In this document: piece after piece, positions 1 through 12,421 of the stretch
Layout: every line of letters starts with the position of its first letter
Numbering within the stretch: the stretch's first letter is position 1
NCBI GenBank assembly: GCA_028622995.1
Contig: JAJQJQ010000036.1
Location: 1,178,001 to 1,242,000 of the forward strand
Length of the DNA: 64,000 nucleotides
Source of the DNA: Panagrolaimus kolymaensis
Taxonomy: Eukaryota > Nematoda > Chromadorea > Rhabditida > Panagrolaimidae
Reading direction: 5' to 3'
The notes under the pieces: model-generated
What the model saw: only the letters and a program-made list of their open reading frames with translations
Databases searched by the model: none
Told to the model about the DNA's origin: nothing
Position numbers and translations under genes: made by a program

Positions 1-524
1 ATAGAAAATCTTTCATAATATTTTTTTACTACTCGCTTTAAAGAAAAAAAATTTTTAAATGCATAGTCTGCGTACCATTTTTACTAGATAATAAATAAAT
101 AAATGAACAAAGTCATTTTTTGAAACAACAAAAAGCAGAATGAATCATTTTGTTTTCAAGGGGCGGTATTTTTTCCGAATAAAAAAATCCTTATTTTCAC
201 AACAACAAAAAAACATAATAAACACTTAAAATTTTTTGAAACGTACCAAAAATGTAAAAAAGGCTAAAGTGATACGGGTAAACATAGATATAACTCCGCC
301 TTATAATTTTTCATTAGTTTTCGTTAACATAAAAGCCGTCTAAAAATTTACCAAAATCTCAATATCTCACTTTCTTTTTCAAAGTTAGTTTTTAAATTAA
401 AATTTTAATGCGTGAATATTACCGCTTTTATGAATTTGTTTTTATTATTTTAAAATCTAAGTTAAATTAAATTTTAGGAAAAAATTACGCTCTTTTTGAT
501 AAGATTCTGAAGAAGAAAAAGAAA
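1..524. other. Upstream region of the GH16 gene, no gene seen
   Basis: AT-rich DNA without a supported gene. A TTTTAG acceptor-like site lies about 45 bases before the GH16 start, so a 5' untranslated exon or a trans-splice site is possible. I see no coding exon or signal-peptide exon in this stretch. Confidence 0.4.
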
Positions 525-1430
525 ATGGCTGCTCCTTGGGAACATAAATTTAGCGGTGAAATTGATAAAAATCTTTGGAATTTTGAAACTGGAAATGGTC
601 CTGAAAATAATCCAGGTTGGGGTAATGGTGAAAAGCAATATTATCGAGCTGAAAATGCTCGAATTGAAAATGAACATTTGATTATTGAAGCTCGTCGTGA
701 AGATTTTGAGGGTTTTCCATTTACCTCAGCTAAAATGACGACTCAAGGACATATGGAATTCAAGTAAGTATCATGCATTTTTATAAAAAAAAAATCCAAA
801 CAATTTTTTTTCGTGCATAAAACCCAATAAAATATTTCTTTCAGGTACGGTACACTTGAAATCCGAGTTCGAACACCTGCTGTTGGAAATGGACTTTGGC
901 CTGCCATTTGGATGTTAGGATCTGAAGGAGATGGATGGCCCAAATGTGGTGAAATTGATATAATGGAAAGTGGGGTAGCTGATGCAATTGCTAATAATAC
1001 CGTTAATCGAGTTATTGGTGCCGCTCTTCATTGGTGGGAAGCCGATCACCAGGTAAACAAACATTTTTAATTCTAAAAAATCCTTTTCATTAAATATTTT
1101 TTTAAGGCTGATCATGGTCAAGGACATACAGCTGAAAATGATTTAAATTCTGATTTTCATACCTACAAACTTATTTGGGATCCAGAATTTATTCGCGTTT
1201 CCATTGATGATCAACAATTTTTTGAAATGAATGTTAGCGATCGTGAAGGCAAGGCCGCGTTTCACAAGAAATTTTATCTCATTTTTAATGTCGCTGTTTG
1301 TGGACAATATACTGGAATTGATGATCCTGGGCAAGTAACTGCTCCATTACCTGCTAAAATGGAAGTTGAATATATTCGACTCAACCCACATCCCGATGGC
1401 GAACTTTTTATCAGTGGCCAAAAAGTTTAA
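525..1430 (+). CDS. GH16 family glucan hydrolase, probable endo-beta-1,3-glucanase (laminarinase-like)
   Basis: Three exons (525-763, 845-1052, 1107-1430) join in frame to about 256 residues. The catalytic signature GEIDIMES sits at residues 115-122, giving Glu116 as nucleophile, Asp118 as helper and Glu121 as acid/base, the ExDxxE arrangement of GH16. GWGNGEKQYY (31-40) and LWPAIWML (97-104) are further family landmarks. By family, the enzyme cleaves internal beta-1,3-glucan bonds of fungal or algal walls. The domain begins directly after the start with no visible signal peptide, which is odd for a secreted hydrolase; an upstream exon could have been missed. Nematode GH16 genes are often explained by ancient acquisition from bacteria; the two introns would mean it has been domesticated. 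Base composition matches the neighbours. Family assignment is secure, exact substrate is not. Confidence 0.9.
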
Positions 1431-1659
1431 AATTAATCTTTATAAAATCCAAAAATTCAAAAATTTGAATTATCGCTTCTTGTAAATAATTACAAAACAT
1501 GCAATAAATCAATAAATTTCGTAATTTTTTCTGTTTTTGAAATTATTATTTTTTGGAAAAATTTTTTTCTTTGTTAATGTAAAGTTTTTTTTGTAATCTG
1601 TCTTTTTATAATAAAAAAACAATAAGAAGATTTTAAAAAAATGCTGATTTAATTATTTT

Positions 1660-2662
1660 TCACTTTTTTTCATATGCATCCATAATTTGCCATAAAGCTT
1701 TTTGAGTTATATCTTTGCTTCCAGAAAAAGAAATATTAGGTGGATAATTTTCTGTTAAACCCTCTGCCACTATGTCATTCACAATTTTTTGAAGCCGGTT
1801 TTTATAGGCTTCAGAAATGTCATCATCAAAACGAAAATAAATATAAATTTTATTGGGTTTCTAAAAAAACGCATAAGTTTAATTTTTTAATAATAAAAAA
1901 AGTTATTTGGCGACTTACTTTTAATCCATTTAAAAATGTTTCAATTTCAAAAATTTGTGGAACATTTTTGATAACAAATTTTTTTATATTTGAAAAGTGT
2001 GGAATTACAATCAAATTTTTTGCGGTTTCCGATGTAATTGAGCCAATTTTTTCTCCTCCTTTTCCATTTTGAATGTCGAAGGTGGAAAAATCTCCAAATT
2101 TAAAGATTTCAAGATTTGGAAGAATTTCAAATAATTTTTCTATTGGCACTAAGCTTCCATCGTCTTTATTTTTAATGATAACTTTCCAAAAATCCAATTC
2201 CAAAATTTTATTGCCAATTGAAGCAAATAATTTAAATTCATCGAAAGTTAAAAATTGATCCGACAAAATTAATGAAATTATATCACATTTATAAATTTTA
2301 GAAGCGATTGTTGAGGCCAAATTAAAATTATTTATATTTTTTATTCTAAGCCATCCATTTATCCATAATTTATGGCTATTAATTGCTCTTCTTGAAATTC
2401 TATTTGAATAATTAATTCCATTTAGTTGTTCAGTTTTTAAATATTTTATTGGATGACTAAACCATAAATTGTTAACCGTAATAATTTGATTTTGTAAATA
2501 AAAATATTTGCATAAATAAATTAGTTTATTATAAACTTTTGAAGTTGTTGGATTTTTAGAAATATAAAAAATAATATTTTCTGGAATTGAAAAGTTCTGA
2601 ATTTTTGGTGGATTTGAATAAATTGAAATTAGCGGATGAGAAGCAAGCGATTCGGAATTCAT
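1660..2662 (-). CDS. Nematode F-box-like protein of an expanded family
   Basis: Two exons on the minus strand (2662-1919 and 1860-1660) give about 314 residues. The N-terminus has an F-box-like block (FSIPENIIFYISKNP, then LIYLCKYFYL), followed by a leucine-rich-like module with LTFDEFKLFASIG and DDGSLVPIEKLFEILP. The same landmarks occur in the 15.2-16.1 kb and 18.1-19.0 kb genes, so this is the same family. It lacks the intron those copies have after the KIFxxFxKIKxF position. F-box proteins usually tether substrates to SCF ubiquitin ligases; that role is inferred from the family pattern. The gene is tail to tail with the GH16 gene, 229 bases between the stops. Confidence 0.75.
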
Positions 2663-5600
2663 TATAAAACAAAAATTTTGAATTTGTATTAATTTTTAAG
2701 TTAATGAAATAAAAAAAGAAAGAAAGATACCAATCAATACTTCCTCACAATTTTTTCGAAGGAAATAAAAGAACACAAAATAAGAGTGAGTTGTTGCTTT
2801 GCTCTCTTTCTTTTTGATAAAAAAAATAATGGCTCATGGTTTGCCTTTTTTGCTATAATAAAAAAAGAGGTGTGCAATCAATGTCTTCTTCGTTTTTTTG
2901 ATTTCTTCGTTTGTTTTTATTTTTGCTGATGGGAGCATTATCAAAAAAGGATATATGTATCTCCAGCGTTTAAAAATTTGAATGCGTCATGGCACTGACT
3001 GACCACACTAAATTTATTATGGATCGGGCCATTTTTAAAAATGACATCATTTTGTTCTCTTCTTTTCTTTTTTTTTGTAAGACAATGCCGCTTATTTTTT
3101 TGCATTTTTTTTCTTTGTCAAAAAAAGATGAAGAGAAAAATCAATTTTTTTGAATCATAGAAAAATAAAGTTATTTTAATAAAAAAAAATATATGTACAA
3201 AATCATTTTTTTTTCTTCATATTTTGAAACAATGAAAGTTTACCTTTTTTTCATAAATTTAGTTTGGTTGTAATGCTGGATTTTATTAAGATGGAGGAAA
3301 ATTTACTTGTGGGAGATAAAGCTGTTGTTGAGAGATTTGAGCCTCACCACATCCACCATCACACATGGGCAAGTGACACGCAAACACACGCAATGCGTGT
3401 GAGGTGAGCGGGTTAGCGCAGAGGAATTTCAAAAATCGAAAAAAAATCAAAGGGTATCCTCTTTTGGTAAACTTTGGAAACAATAGGGGGCGCAACAGAA
3501 AAAAAGTTTAAGGAAAAACACAAAATGGAGTACCCTTTTGCTTCAAAAAGGTTAGCGTGCAACCGTGCCCAAGTGTGTCCACCATTGAATCCAATTTGTT
3601 GTCTTTAATAATAAATAAATGATTTTTGAATTTAGGAAAGTAAAAAAAAATAAATCCTCCTAAATTTGATGATCGCCAAAATTGTTGTGTGCTATTTTGT
3701 AGAGTTATAGCAATTCTATCATTTAAAAAAAAATATTCAAAACAAAAACAAAAAACAGCTGATTTAAAAATTAGTGAAAGCTTGTTGCATTAAAATTCTT
3801 GAGAAAATAAATTTGATTTATTCCATTATGAATATTTTTTTCCCTTCCCATGGCTATGTGAAAAAAAAACCAATGTGAAAGATTTAGGAACAAAGAAAAA
3901 AGAAAAAGTTTACGAAAAATTTACTTTTTTTGGCACGTGGTAATTATTTTTTTTTTGCGCAAATTTGTCGTCAGAAAAAATAAAAAATACATGATTAATT
4001 TATTTGTTGGTAAACAAAATCCATGTGGCTTTTTTTAACCTTTATCCATCATCACTTGCATCATCACTCTTTTTGCACCTTTTCCTTTTTCCGATCATTT
4101 TTCTGCAACAAAAAAAAAGCGGAGGACATGAAATTTTGAAATTCATTTATGTATATTTAAAAAAAAGTGGAATTATGCAAATTTATAAGTTTTGTTTTTT
4201 AATAGTTTTTTATCAGTGAAAAAAAATTAAATAATAATTCAAAATTTTTGAATAGTAAAACAAAGAAAGAAAAATTTTAATTTCAAACTTGTTTCATGAT
4301 TTGAATGTTTCTGGTTTTCTTAGAAAAAATGATTGCCATTTTTTAAATTTTAATACACCTATTAAATTATTAAAAAAAACAATAAAATTGAACGAACGAA
4401 AAAACGGTATTCGAATCGTTGCAAAAAGAAAAAAACAAATAATTTCATCAAAGTTAGTTTAAAATCTCAAAGACATCATAAATAATAACAACAAAATGAA
4501 AGTTCAAAATAACAAACAAAAACATTTATTCATTGCATTATTACAAATGGACACGCGTACCACTATTCGCGCTTACGAGCAAAAAATGATTATATTTATG
4601 GTTTCTATCGAGGCAGATTGAACCGTCATGTTGTTGATCTGTCTCTCTTCGCTTATATGTCGTGAGGCGCAGAAAAAAATCATTTGCTTTTCAAAAAACT
4701 TTGTTTCAATCAAAAAATTTTTTCGCGGAAGAAAATAAAGGTAGGTGTGTGTTGCGTGCCGTGATCAAATTTTTCCACCAGCCAGTCGCCAGCTGGTTCT
4801 ATTCTTCAGTTGCTTTTGGTTTAAATTTTTTTTCCATCATCGGCATCATTTTTTTTGGATACTGCTTGCGCATCATTTTTTTCTTCGTTGTCTGAAAGTC
4901 AAAGGTAAAAAAGATCTTTTTTGTTTTCGTTTTAAATCATCGGAAATTATGGTATTTAAATGAGAAAAAAAAAGACGAGTGCAAAACCATTTTTATATTT
5001 TCCATTTTTTGAAATTTTGAGAGCTTAATTTTTTCTTCCTTTAAATTTTTTTTAATGATTGTAAAAAGTTTTAATTTTAGAATAAATCCCTTTTTAGTAT
5101 ATTAAATTATTTGAATAGAGCCCTTTTTTAATAAGCTTAAGTAAATTTTTGCTTTTTGTATTTCTTTGGCTTCGAAATAGCTCTCTATAAAATTTTGTAA
5201 TCCCTTCAGAAAATATATACAATTAATTTTACCGTGTTTTTTTGTTTCATCCAGAAAAAAAGTCAAAACTCTTTAAAAACATATATTTCTTGAGGAAACA
5301 AAAAATTATGTTTTTTTTTGATTTAAAATTCTCAGATTTTATTTATTAATTTTTTCTTACCCTTTCTTTTTTCTTTCTTATCCTCTCGCTTAAAATAAAA
5401 TCTTTGCTGCTCTTTTGAATAAACTTGAAAAGCCAGATCTTAATTCTATTATATTAATTTCAGTTCAATCTCAATTTCTACAGCTAATTTTCCATGTTTT
5501 TTGGCTTTTTAAAAAAAATTTCAAAATATTTAATAAAATAAATTCTTTTTTATTTTCTTTGTTTCATTTTCCTAAATTTAAAAGAAGCTCAGGTTGATAG

Positions 5601-6052
5601 CTAAAATTTTGAAAAAGACATTTTCTCATCGATCGTGAAATGTATTAATTTTTTTGATACGCAAAATTTGTTCATAATTTTTTTCAACCGCCCAAAAAAA
5701 GTTGAATTGCGTTAAAATCAATTTTATATGCGACTCCCACAAGTAATAAGCTGATGCCTTTATTTTTGCTTTTTGTATTGAATTTTTAAGTTTATTAATT
5801 CCATCCACATTTGGCAAGGAGGATATTACTGTTTGGATTTGCTAAAAAAATGTTAGAATTTTTCTGATTGGTTACTTTTGCCGCCGATATACGACCAAAA
5901 GTCAACAACGCCTTTTTTTCTTAAAAAGAACAACGTAAGAAACCAATGAATCATTTTCTTTTATGCGATCTATTTTTAAAATAAAAAAATAAATTTGTTG
6001 TTCGCGAATTTTGTAATTTTTATTTTTTTAAACCTTTTTTTTTCAGGCCGAG
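2663..6052. other. 3.4-kb intergenic region upstream of the bZIP gene
   Basis: Mostly homopolymer-rich AT DNA. Two patches are less AT-rich and look different from their surroundings: about 3280-3560 (dense CAC/GTG words, no convincing ORF) and about 4640-4830. They could be promoter or first-exon sequence of the bZIP gene, whose coding exon is preceded by a TTTTTTTCAG acceptor just before the ATG. An orphan exon candidate at 5626-5841 on the minus strand is listed separately. Confidence 0.35.
5626..5841 (-). other. Orphan 3' exon candidate, 71 codons
   Basis: On the minus strand a TTTTTTTAG acceptor leads into 71 sense codons and a stop. The translation begins QIQTVISSLPNVDG, includes YYLWESHIKLIL and ends INTFHDR. 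Codon use looks coding, but no upstream exon or start could be found. I do not recognise the sequence. It may be the last exon of a decayed gene or chance. Confidence 0.25.
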
Positions 6053-7301
6053 ATGGCTTCATTTCCACTTAGTAATGATCCTGGATATAATTCTTGTGAT
6101 CAAAATGCTACCCAAGAAGCTTTATTATGGGAACAAAATCCAACAATGCATCCAATTCAAGCACAAGGAGGAGGATACCCAAATGTAAATGAATATAGCC
6201 ATGGATATATTCAACAAACAAATCCTCAACTTGAAATGTATCAAGGATCAAATCCAAATCAAATGCATGCTTCTCATACTTATCCACATCAAGCAGGGGA
6301 TGGTATGAATGTTTCACCTTTATTAAGTCCAAACCAAAATCATAGTTTCCATCATTTTCGGTCACACTCACATAGAACTTCTTCACCTTATACTTCGCCA
6401 ATAAAATATGGTCCAAGTCCAACAACAAATCAAATGCAGGGTTTGAATTTATCACAACCTCATGGATATCATCAAATTGTTGGTGAAAAGCATGTAGTTT
6501 CATCATTGCCCACTCCACCAACCGGAAATCAAGCTGGCCAATATTGTTTGCCACATCAAGGAGATCATCCTTTTGGCGGCAGCATGAATGGATCACAAAT
6601 TAACTATGTTCAAAATCAAAGTCGTTATGCTAATCATTTTCATACTCCAACAAAAGGGAATCCATCATCAGTTGTTGAAATGCATGCTCCAGCCCTATCA
6701 ATTCGAAATCAAGGCCATGCTAACCAAATCCTTTCTCCCCAATCTCAAAATGCTTTTTCCATGTCTGGAACTACTCTTTCATTATCAAAAACTGATGCTA
6801 AAAATAATCAATCACAAATGGAAGAATGTATGTCAGATTCAGAACAATCATGTTCATCATCATCATCATCATCAAGCAGCAGTAGCGGCCGCCGCCGTCG
6901 TCGCAAGGCTAAAACACCAAAGTAAGTATAAAAAAATAAATAAAGCTTTTGAAAACTTTTAATTAATAAATAAAATATATATATATAAATTTTTCAGACG
7001 TAAATTAACAAAAGAAGAAAAACGTAAAGCTAAAGCAAAGCGTATCAAAAACAAGATTGCAGCTCAAAAAAGTCGTAAAAAGCAAAAGGATAGAATTAGT
7101 TGGCTTGAAAAGGAAAATGCTGAACTTCAACTTTCTATTTCATCGATGAAAACTTTCACTGAAACTTATTATCATAATTTGGATTATAATTTGCAATCAG
7201 CTGGATGCCCACCAAATGGAATCCCAACCATCCTTAATTCAGCCCATAATTTTTTTATGGCTATCAAGAATATGGCAGCTAAATGTCAAGAAAATAAATA
7301 A
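6053..7301 (+). CDS. bZIP transcription factor
   Basis: Two exons (6053-6921, 6998-7301) give 390 residues. The first 270 residues are low-complexity, rich in Gln, Asn, Pro, His and Ser, which suits an activation region. A poly-Ser tract followed by an Arg cluster (GRRRRRKAK) ends exon 1. Exon 2 carries the basic region KNKIAAQKSRKKQKDR with the N-x2-AA-x2-SR bZIP signature, then a leucine zipper starting ISWLEKENAEL. A TTTTTTTCAG acceptor six bases before the ATG implies a 5' leader exon or trans-splicing. The nuclear DNA-binding role is family knowledge. The subfamily (ATF, Fos or C/EBP-like) cannot be fixed from the sequence. Confidence 0.85.
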
Positions 7302-7969
7302 TTTTAAAACATTAGGTTTTTTTTCTTTTATATATACCTCTTACATGAGCCATGACTGTTTATCAAAACTTTTATAGCTCTTTTTCTTCTGCCATTGATT
7401 GCTGCATCTCAAAAAATTTTTTACAATGAAATCTCCAAATTTTTTATATTCGAATTTTTATATAGTGCTGCAATTTTTTTAAATAACTAGTTTCAAACTT
7501 CTTTTTTTTATTTATCTAAATCAATGGACTCAAAAAACTTTTGTTTTATTTTATTTTTTCTTTATCGATAATTATTAGAGAGATAAAAGAAAAAAGTAAA
7601 TGGTGCAATAAATTTTTGTCCATAAATAAATAATATTAGGCTCCTCTTTTTTCTTTCTTAATTAACTTTGTATAATTTTTGAATGCATTTTTAGTTATTA
7701 TTTCTCGGTTAGTATATTTTTTTAAATATCGGTGAAAAAAATGATTACAAATAAAAATTATTTCTGGCTGAAATGACGAGATAATATTTGTAATTTCTAA
7801 AACAGTATTTTTTCTGTGAAATAAATAATTAATAAAATCAAAAAAAAAGAAACGGATGATAAAGTTACATATTTTCCCTCTCTTCGCAACTTTTTTTGTT
7901 TGGCAGCAAAAAATAAGTCATTTCAAAATATATTTTAAAGCTTTCTTTATTTACAAGCAATTTTTTTAG
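7302..7969. other. Spacer between bZIP gene and its half-copy
   Basis: AT-rich 3' flank with several AATAAA-like polyadenylation words. No ORF or RNA gene is seen. Confidence 0.35.
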
Positions 7970-8206
7970 GTATTGTCCGGTCCGGCTGCACGAAAATGCC
8001 GTCAAAAAAAGGCTGATAAAATTTTTGAACTTGAAACAGAACTACCAAAATTAAAATTTTCAATTGCTTTGATGAAAGAGCAAACTGAAACTGTTTACTT
8101 TGATTTAAATCTTCACAAAATTTCGGGATGCTCTCATGATACCGCCGTTATCCTGAATTCAATTCAAAAATTACTCAAAACCATCAAAAGTTTGGATTCG
8201 GGTTAA
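7970..8206 (+). pseudogene. Truncated bZIP paralogue (C-terminal half only)
   Basis: A TTTTTTTAG acceptor leads into an open frame with GPAARKCRQKKADKIFELE and then a zipper-like stretch, resembling exon 2 of the upstream bZIP gene residue for residue (AAxKxRxKK, the TFTETYY-like TETVYF, and the shared ILNSxxxxL tail). The invariant Asn of the basic region is missing and there is no ATG. The acceptor phase (0) does not match the donor phase (2) of the upstream exon 1, so it is not a simple alternative last exon of that gene. Most likely it is a decayed tandem duplicate; an unseen upstream exon would rescue it. Confidence 0.5.
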
Positions 8207-8863
8207 TAAATTTTAACTCCATTTTCTCTGCTTTTTTAAGCAGTAAGTTTCTAATTTTCTTGTAATTTTGTTAATCCTTTTTGTTTTATTTATTTTTATA
8301 AATGGTTTTAAATATTTTTTGTTATTTTGTTTTTTATAAATTTGGCATTTTTTCTTCAAATCAAAAAAATTTAAATTTAACCAAAGCAATTTTGCGATAT
8401 TAAAAAGCCGCATAGAAGTTGTAATTATTTATTACTTTTTCCTAACTTTTTGCTTTCTCATACTTTAACGAAATGAAAAAGCAAAATGGGGTCATTTTTT
8501 GAACGTTAATGGAACGATGGACCTTTGTTTGCTGTACCGCTGTTTTGCACTTTTTTTTGCAACAGTAGACAGAAGAAAAAAAATCACTACAAAAATTGTA
8601 CAATAATTAGTCAAAAGTTTTAGTTTTATTTTTGTTGTTTGTTATTGAAAATGAAGGAAATAAATGATAAGGAGGTTTGACCTTTAGTTTGTTTGTTGTT
8701 GTTGTGTGCGTTTTTAGAGTGGAAAAAAATAAGAGAAAAAAATATATTGAAAGAAAGCGTTTCTTTCTTTTATCAATCATTTAAACTTTTATTTTTTTGA
8801 TTGGTTTTTGTTTTCTTTCTTTTTATATTTATTTTATTTTGATTCTCAAATTTTTAAAGAGAA

Positions 8864-10984
8864 ATGATCAGTGGAAATAAATTTGCAATTTTGGCTTTGG
8901 TTATTGGATTTTTTACTTATTACAAATTTCCTAAAGAATGGGATAAACTTAAGTTTGAAGAAATTAAGTAAGTTTTTTCTATTTAAATTTTGTTTTCAAA
9001 GTTTAAGCGTAAAAATTTCTTCAATTTCTTTCTTTAAAATCAAAGAAAAAAATTTAGAGTAAAATTAAAGTTGTTTTTCTAGAATTAAATCAGCTCCAAA
9101 TTTTACTGGCCCTCTTGCAGCAAACGATATCTTGGAAAAGGCTGAAATTCTTTTTAAAGGTGAATTGGATGGTCCTGAATCCATTATTATTGAAGGAGGT
9201 AAAAAAATTCCTTAATTTTTTAGTTTCTAAAAAACTATTAAATACTTGGATTTTAGACACCATTTATGCATGCAATGTAAATGAAGTCGTAAAAATAGTT
9301 AATGGAAAAATTATTAAACGTGTTTATGTTTCAAAAACTCCAGAATGTTGTAAGCTTTTTTTCACAAAGAAATTATGATGCTTTTTTGAAAAACGAAAAA
9401 AATTCTAAATACTTTCTGAAATTTTTTCTTGAGCCAAAAAAAAATTTTTTTTTCAGTCAAAAACCCAAATTTTTCTTGTGGCCGACCTCTGGGAATTCGA
9501 CGACTAAACAAAGATTTATTCATCATCGCCGATGGAGTCAAAGGTTTAGTGACTTTGGATTTTGAAAAAGGTAAATAACCTTTGCTTCGATTTCGAAAAA
9601 GTTACTTTTTAATGTCTTTTTTAGAAGAATTTAAAACTCTCGTGTATCCCGGAAAAAAATATGATGGCAAATATATTTCATTCGCCGATGATGTGGATGT
9701 AATTGATGAAAATAATGTCGTTTTCACTGATGCCAGTTGGCTTTATGATCAATCTAATATTGCTCCAACCTTTTTTGCTACTTTAGCCACTGGCAGGTGA
9801 GTTCAAAAACAAAAGTTTTCATTTAAAGAAATTCATAAAAGCTGCAAATTTTCAACAAAAGTTTTCATTTGATTAATTAAAATTTTTATTAGTTTTCGCA
9901 AATTTTTTTCAACAAAACAGAAAACTTCAAAAATGCGATTTTGAAAAAATTATAATATTTTTTAAGTTTGACAAAATTTTCGAATGGGTAATTGAGGCGG
10001 ATCATCCATTTTAGTTGATGTTAAACTTGGAGGGTTTTTGGTTGTTTCTTTTAATTAAAATAATAAAAATTATTTTCTCTAAATACTGTTATTGTCCATA
10101 AATAAGATGTATCCCACAGTGAATGAGATCATACTACATACAAAAATTGACGCCTTTTTTAAATAAACAATATTCTTTTGGTTTGAGTTTTTTGATTTTT
10201 TCTTTAAAAAAATTTCCGAGTTTTGAATAAAGAAAATCAAAAATTGCGGAATTTTGAATAAAGAAAAAATAAATTTCTTTCTGACATAAAAAAATTTAAA
10301 TTATAAACAAAAAATTTCTTTTTCCATTTAAAAACTATATTTATTTTATTTTAGAGTTTATAAATACAATATTAAAACCGATGAACTCACACTTCTCATG
10401 GATGATATGTATTTTTCGAATGGAATCCAACTTATGCCCGATAAACAATCTTTCATTGTTTCTGAAACTCTTACAGCTCGAATCCATCGATATTATTTTG
10501 CTGGAAGCAAAAAAGGTCAAAGTGAAATATTTATTGATAATCTTCCCGGCCATCCAGATAATATTCGACTTTCAAGTAATGGAAAAAATGTTTACATTGC
10601 GCTTGCGATGGCTCGAATTCCTGGACAATTTAATTTGATCGAAAAAATGTTAAAGTATCCAACTTTGCGGAAATTTATGCATAATTATTTACAAAAACCT
10701 TTAACTTGGTTGTTTGAAAGTTTTCATGGGCCAGATTCGTCTTCAAAAAATTATGGTTTAGCAATTCAAACGGATTTAAATGGAAAAATTCTTAAATCTT
10801 TCCATTCTCCAAATGGAACCGTTAATAATCTTTCACAAGTATGCGTTTTTAAACTTTTTTTATCTTAAAAATTCTTTAAATTTTAAAAATAATTTATTTG
10901 TATTTTTTTTAGTTAACCGATGATGGAAAATATTTATATTTTTGCACTTATTTGAATTCATTTTTGGCTCGAATCAAATTATAA
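8864..10984 (+). CDS. APMAP: APMAP / strictosidine-synthase-like beta-propeller membrane protein
   Basis: Seven exons (8864-8967, 9083-9198, 9257-9349, 9457-9570, 9625-9796, 10355-10838, 10913-10984) join in frame to 384 residues. An uncleaved N-terminal anchor (FAILALVIGFFTYY) suggests a type II membrane protein. The lumenal part matches the six-bladed propeller of the family: SIIIEGDTIYACN, CGRPLGIRRLNKDLFIIAD, FTDASWLYD, FSNGIQLMPD and LPGHPDNIRLS. Animal members have been linked to arylesterase or lactonase activity, but the substrate is unsettled, and plant-like strictosidine synthase activity should not be assumed. Length fits the family (about 400). The fifth intron, 558 bp, is the only long one. 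Confidence 0.88.
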
Positions 10985-12421
10985 TTTCTTAGCTGTCATT
11001 ATTTCTAATTCAGAAAATCCCGGAAACGAAATTTAAAAATAAAAATAAAGAAGCCTCTTTTTTTATTCGAATTTTTTTTAATATTATTAACTTTTTCATC
11101 ATGTCAGCCTTTTTTTATTTAAACATAATTTAAAGTTGTTTATTTCTGAAATAATAAATGTTTAAAATGCAAAAAGCTTTTTCTAGACATCTAAAATTGA
11201 AAGAAGAAATTGATATCGTTAAATAAAAAAATAATTATTTTTTCTAAATTTATTAATTTTCAAAAGAAATTCAAAGGTGCTTGAGTAAAAAAAAATAAAA
11301 ACAAATTCAAAATTTAGGATTTTAAAATTGAGAGAAAACTTTAATTGGCACAGTCAGCTTTTTGTTTTTAATTTTTGCATTTGTTTCTTTCAAAATCCAA
11401 GAATAATTTTTTCAATCACATTTAAAAAATTAAATAAGTTTAGATCAAAGCACATAACACATACAAATTTTTATCCTCTTTTTTTCTTTTATTAAAAGTC
11501 CACAAAAAAATAAATATTATGCAATTATTATTATTTTTTCCTTTCTTTCTCTTCCACCTTTTTTCTTGGTTCTTATCAATTCGGCTCGATTTCATAACAT
11601 ATATAAAAAAAAATTAAACGATTTCATTGCATTGTCATTGTCCGCAAAAAAAAGTCAAAGGACAAGTGTTCCCATTATTTTTTTATTAATGCCGTGTCCA
11701 CTTTTTACAAAGTCCTTCCAGCAAGGTCGACGACGACGTTCGCTATTTCGAAAGAAAAAGTTTAAAGTCAAAGTTGTCGCCGTTTAAAAAAAAAAGAGAC
11801 AATGGTTTTTCTTTTTTGTATCTTTAAACTTTTTTGTTTTAATAAATAAAATAAAAAATAGGCACACCTTTATTTTTGCATTCTTTTTTCTTCCTGGATT
11901 TCTTAATGCTTTTTAAAAAAAATTTGTTGCAGCAACCAAAAAAACAAGCAAAAGCAAACAAGCTTTTTTTTTTTTGCTTCCATTTTTTTCTTCTCTTTCG
12001 TCGAAGCTTCTAGCTAGAAAACAAGGAAAGGAAAAAGAAGGGACGAGTTGACAAAAAAAAAGAACACACAAAAAAACTATCTCTTTTTTTTTTTTGCTGT
12101 ATCATCCATCGAATTTTTTTATGCCTTGATAGGGGAAAGAGAGGGATGATTACTCATCACCACCATCCATGGATGGAATGGACACAACGGCGACAGACGA
12201 TTTCGAAATCAAAAAATGGGAGGGTCTATTTTTCCTTTTTCTCAAGAAATTTTTTTTGGCGTCGCTGAGTCTCTCTCACTTTTATTTTTTATTTTATTTC
12301 AATTTATTCAACTTTTTAGTGTCTTTCAAAATAAGTAGCGGTCAGTCAAATCAACTTTTTTGAGATTATTTTTTCTCGTCGCTTTCAAGCTTCAAAAGTT
12401 TTTTACGGGTAGTAAAAAATT
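10985..12421. other. 1.4-kb intergenic region
   Basis: AT-rich with purine and pyrimidine runs. A less AT-rich stretch near 11690-11760 and another near 12120-12210 stand out, but neither holds a supported gene. Possibly promoter sequence of the gene starting at 12422. Confidence 0.3.

Noticed and set aside
6108..6596. 162-codon minus-strand ORF opposite the bZIP gene
   Set aside because: Antisense of the low-complexity exon 1; the plus strand has the splice sites and the bZIP domain.
6840..6890. TCA microsatellite as a CRISPR-like or regulatory repeat
   Set aside because: It is the coding poly-Ser tract of the bZIP protein; no CRISPR array exists in the window.
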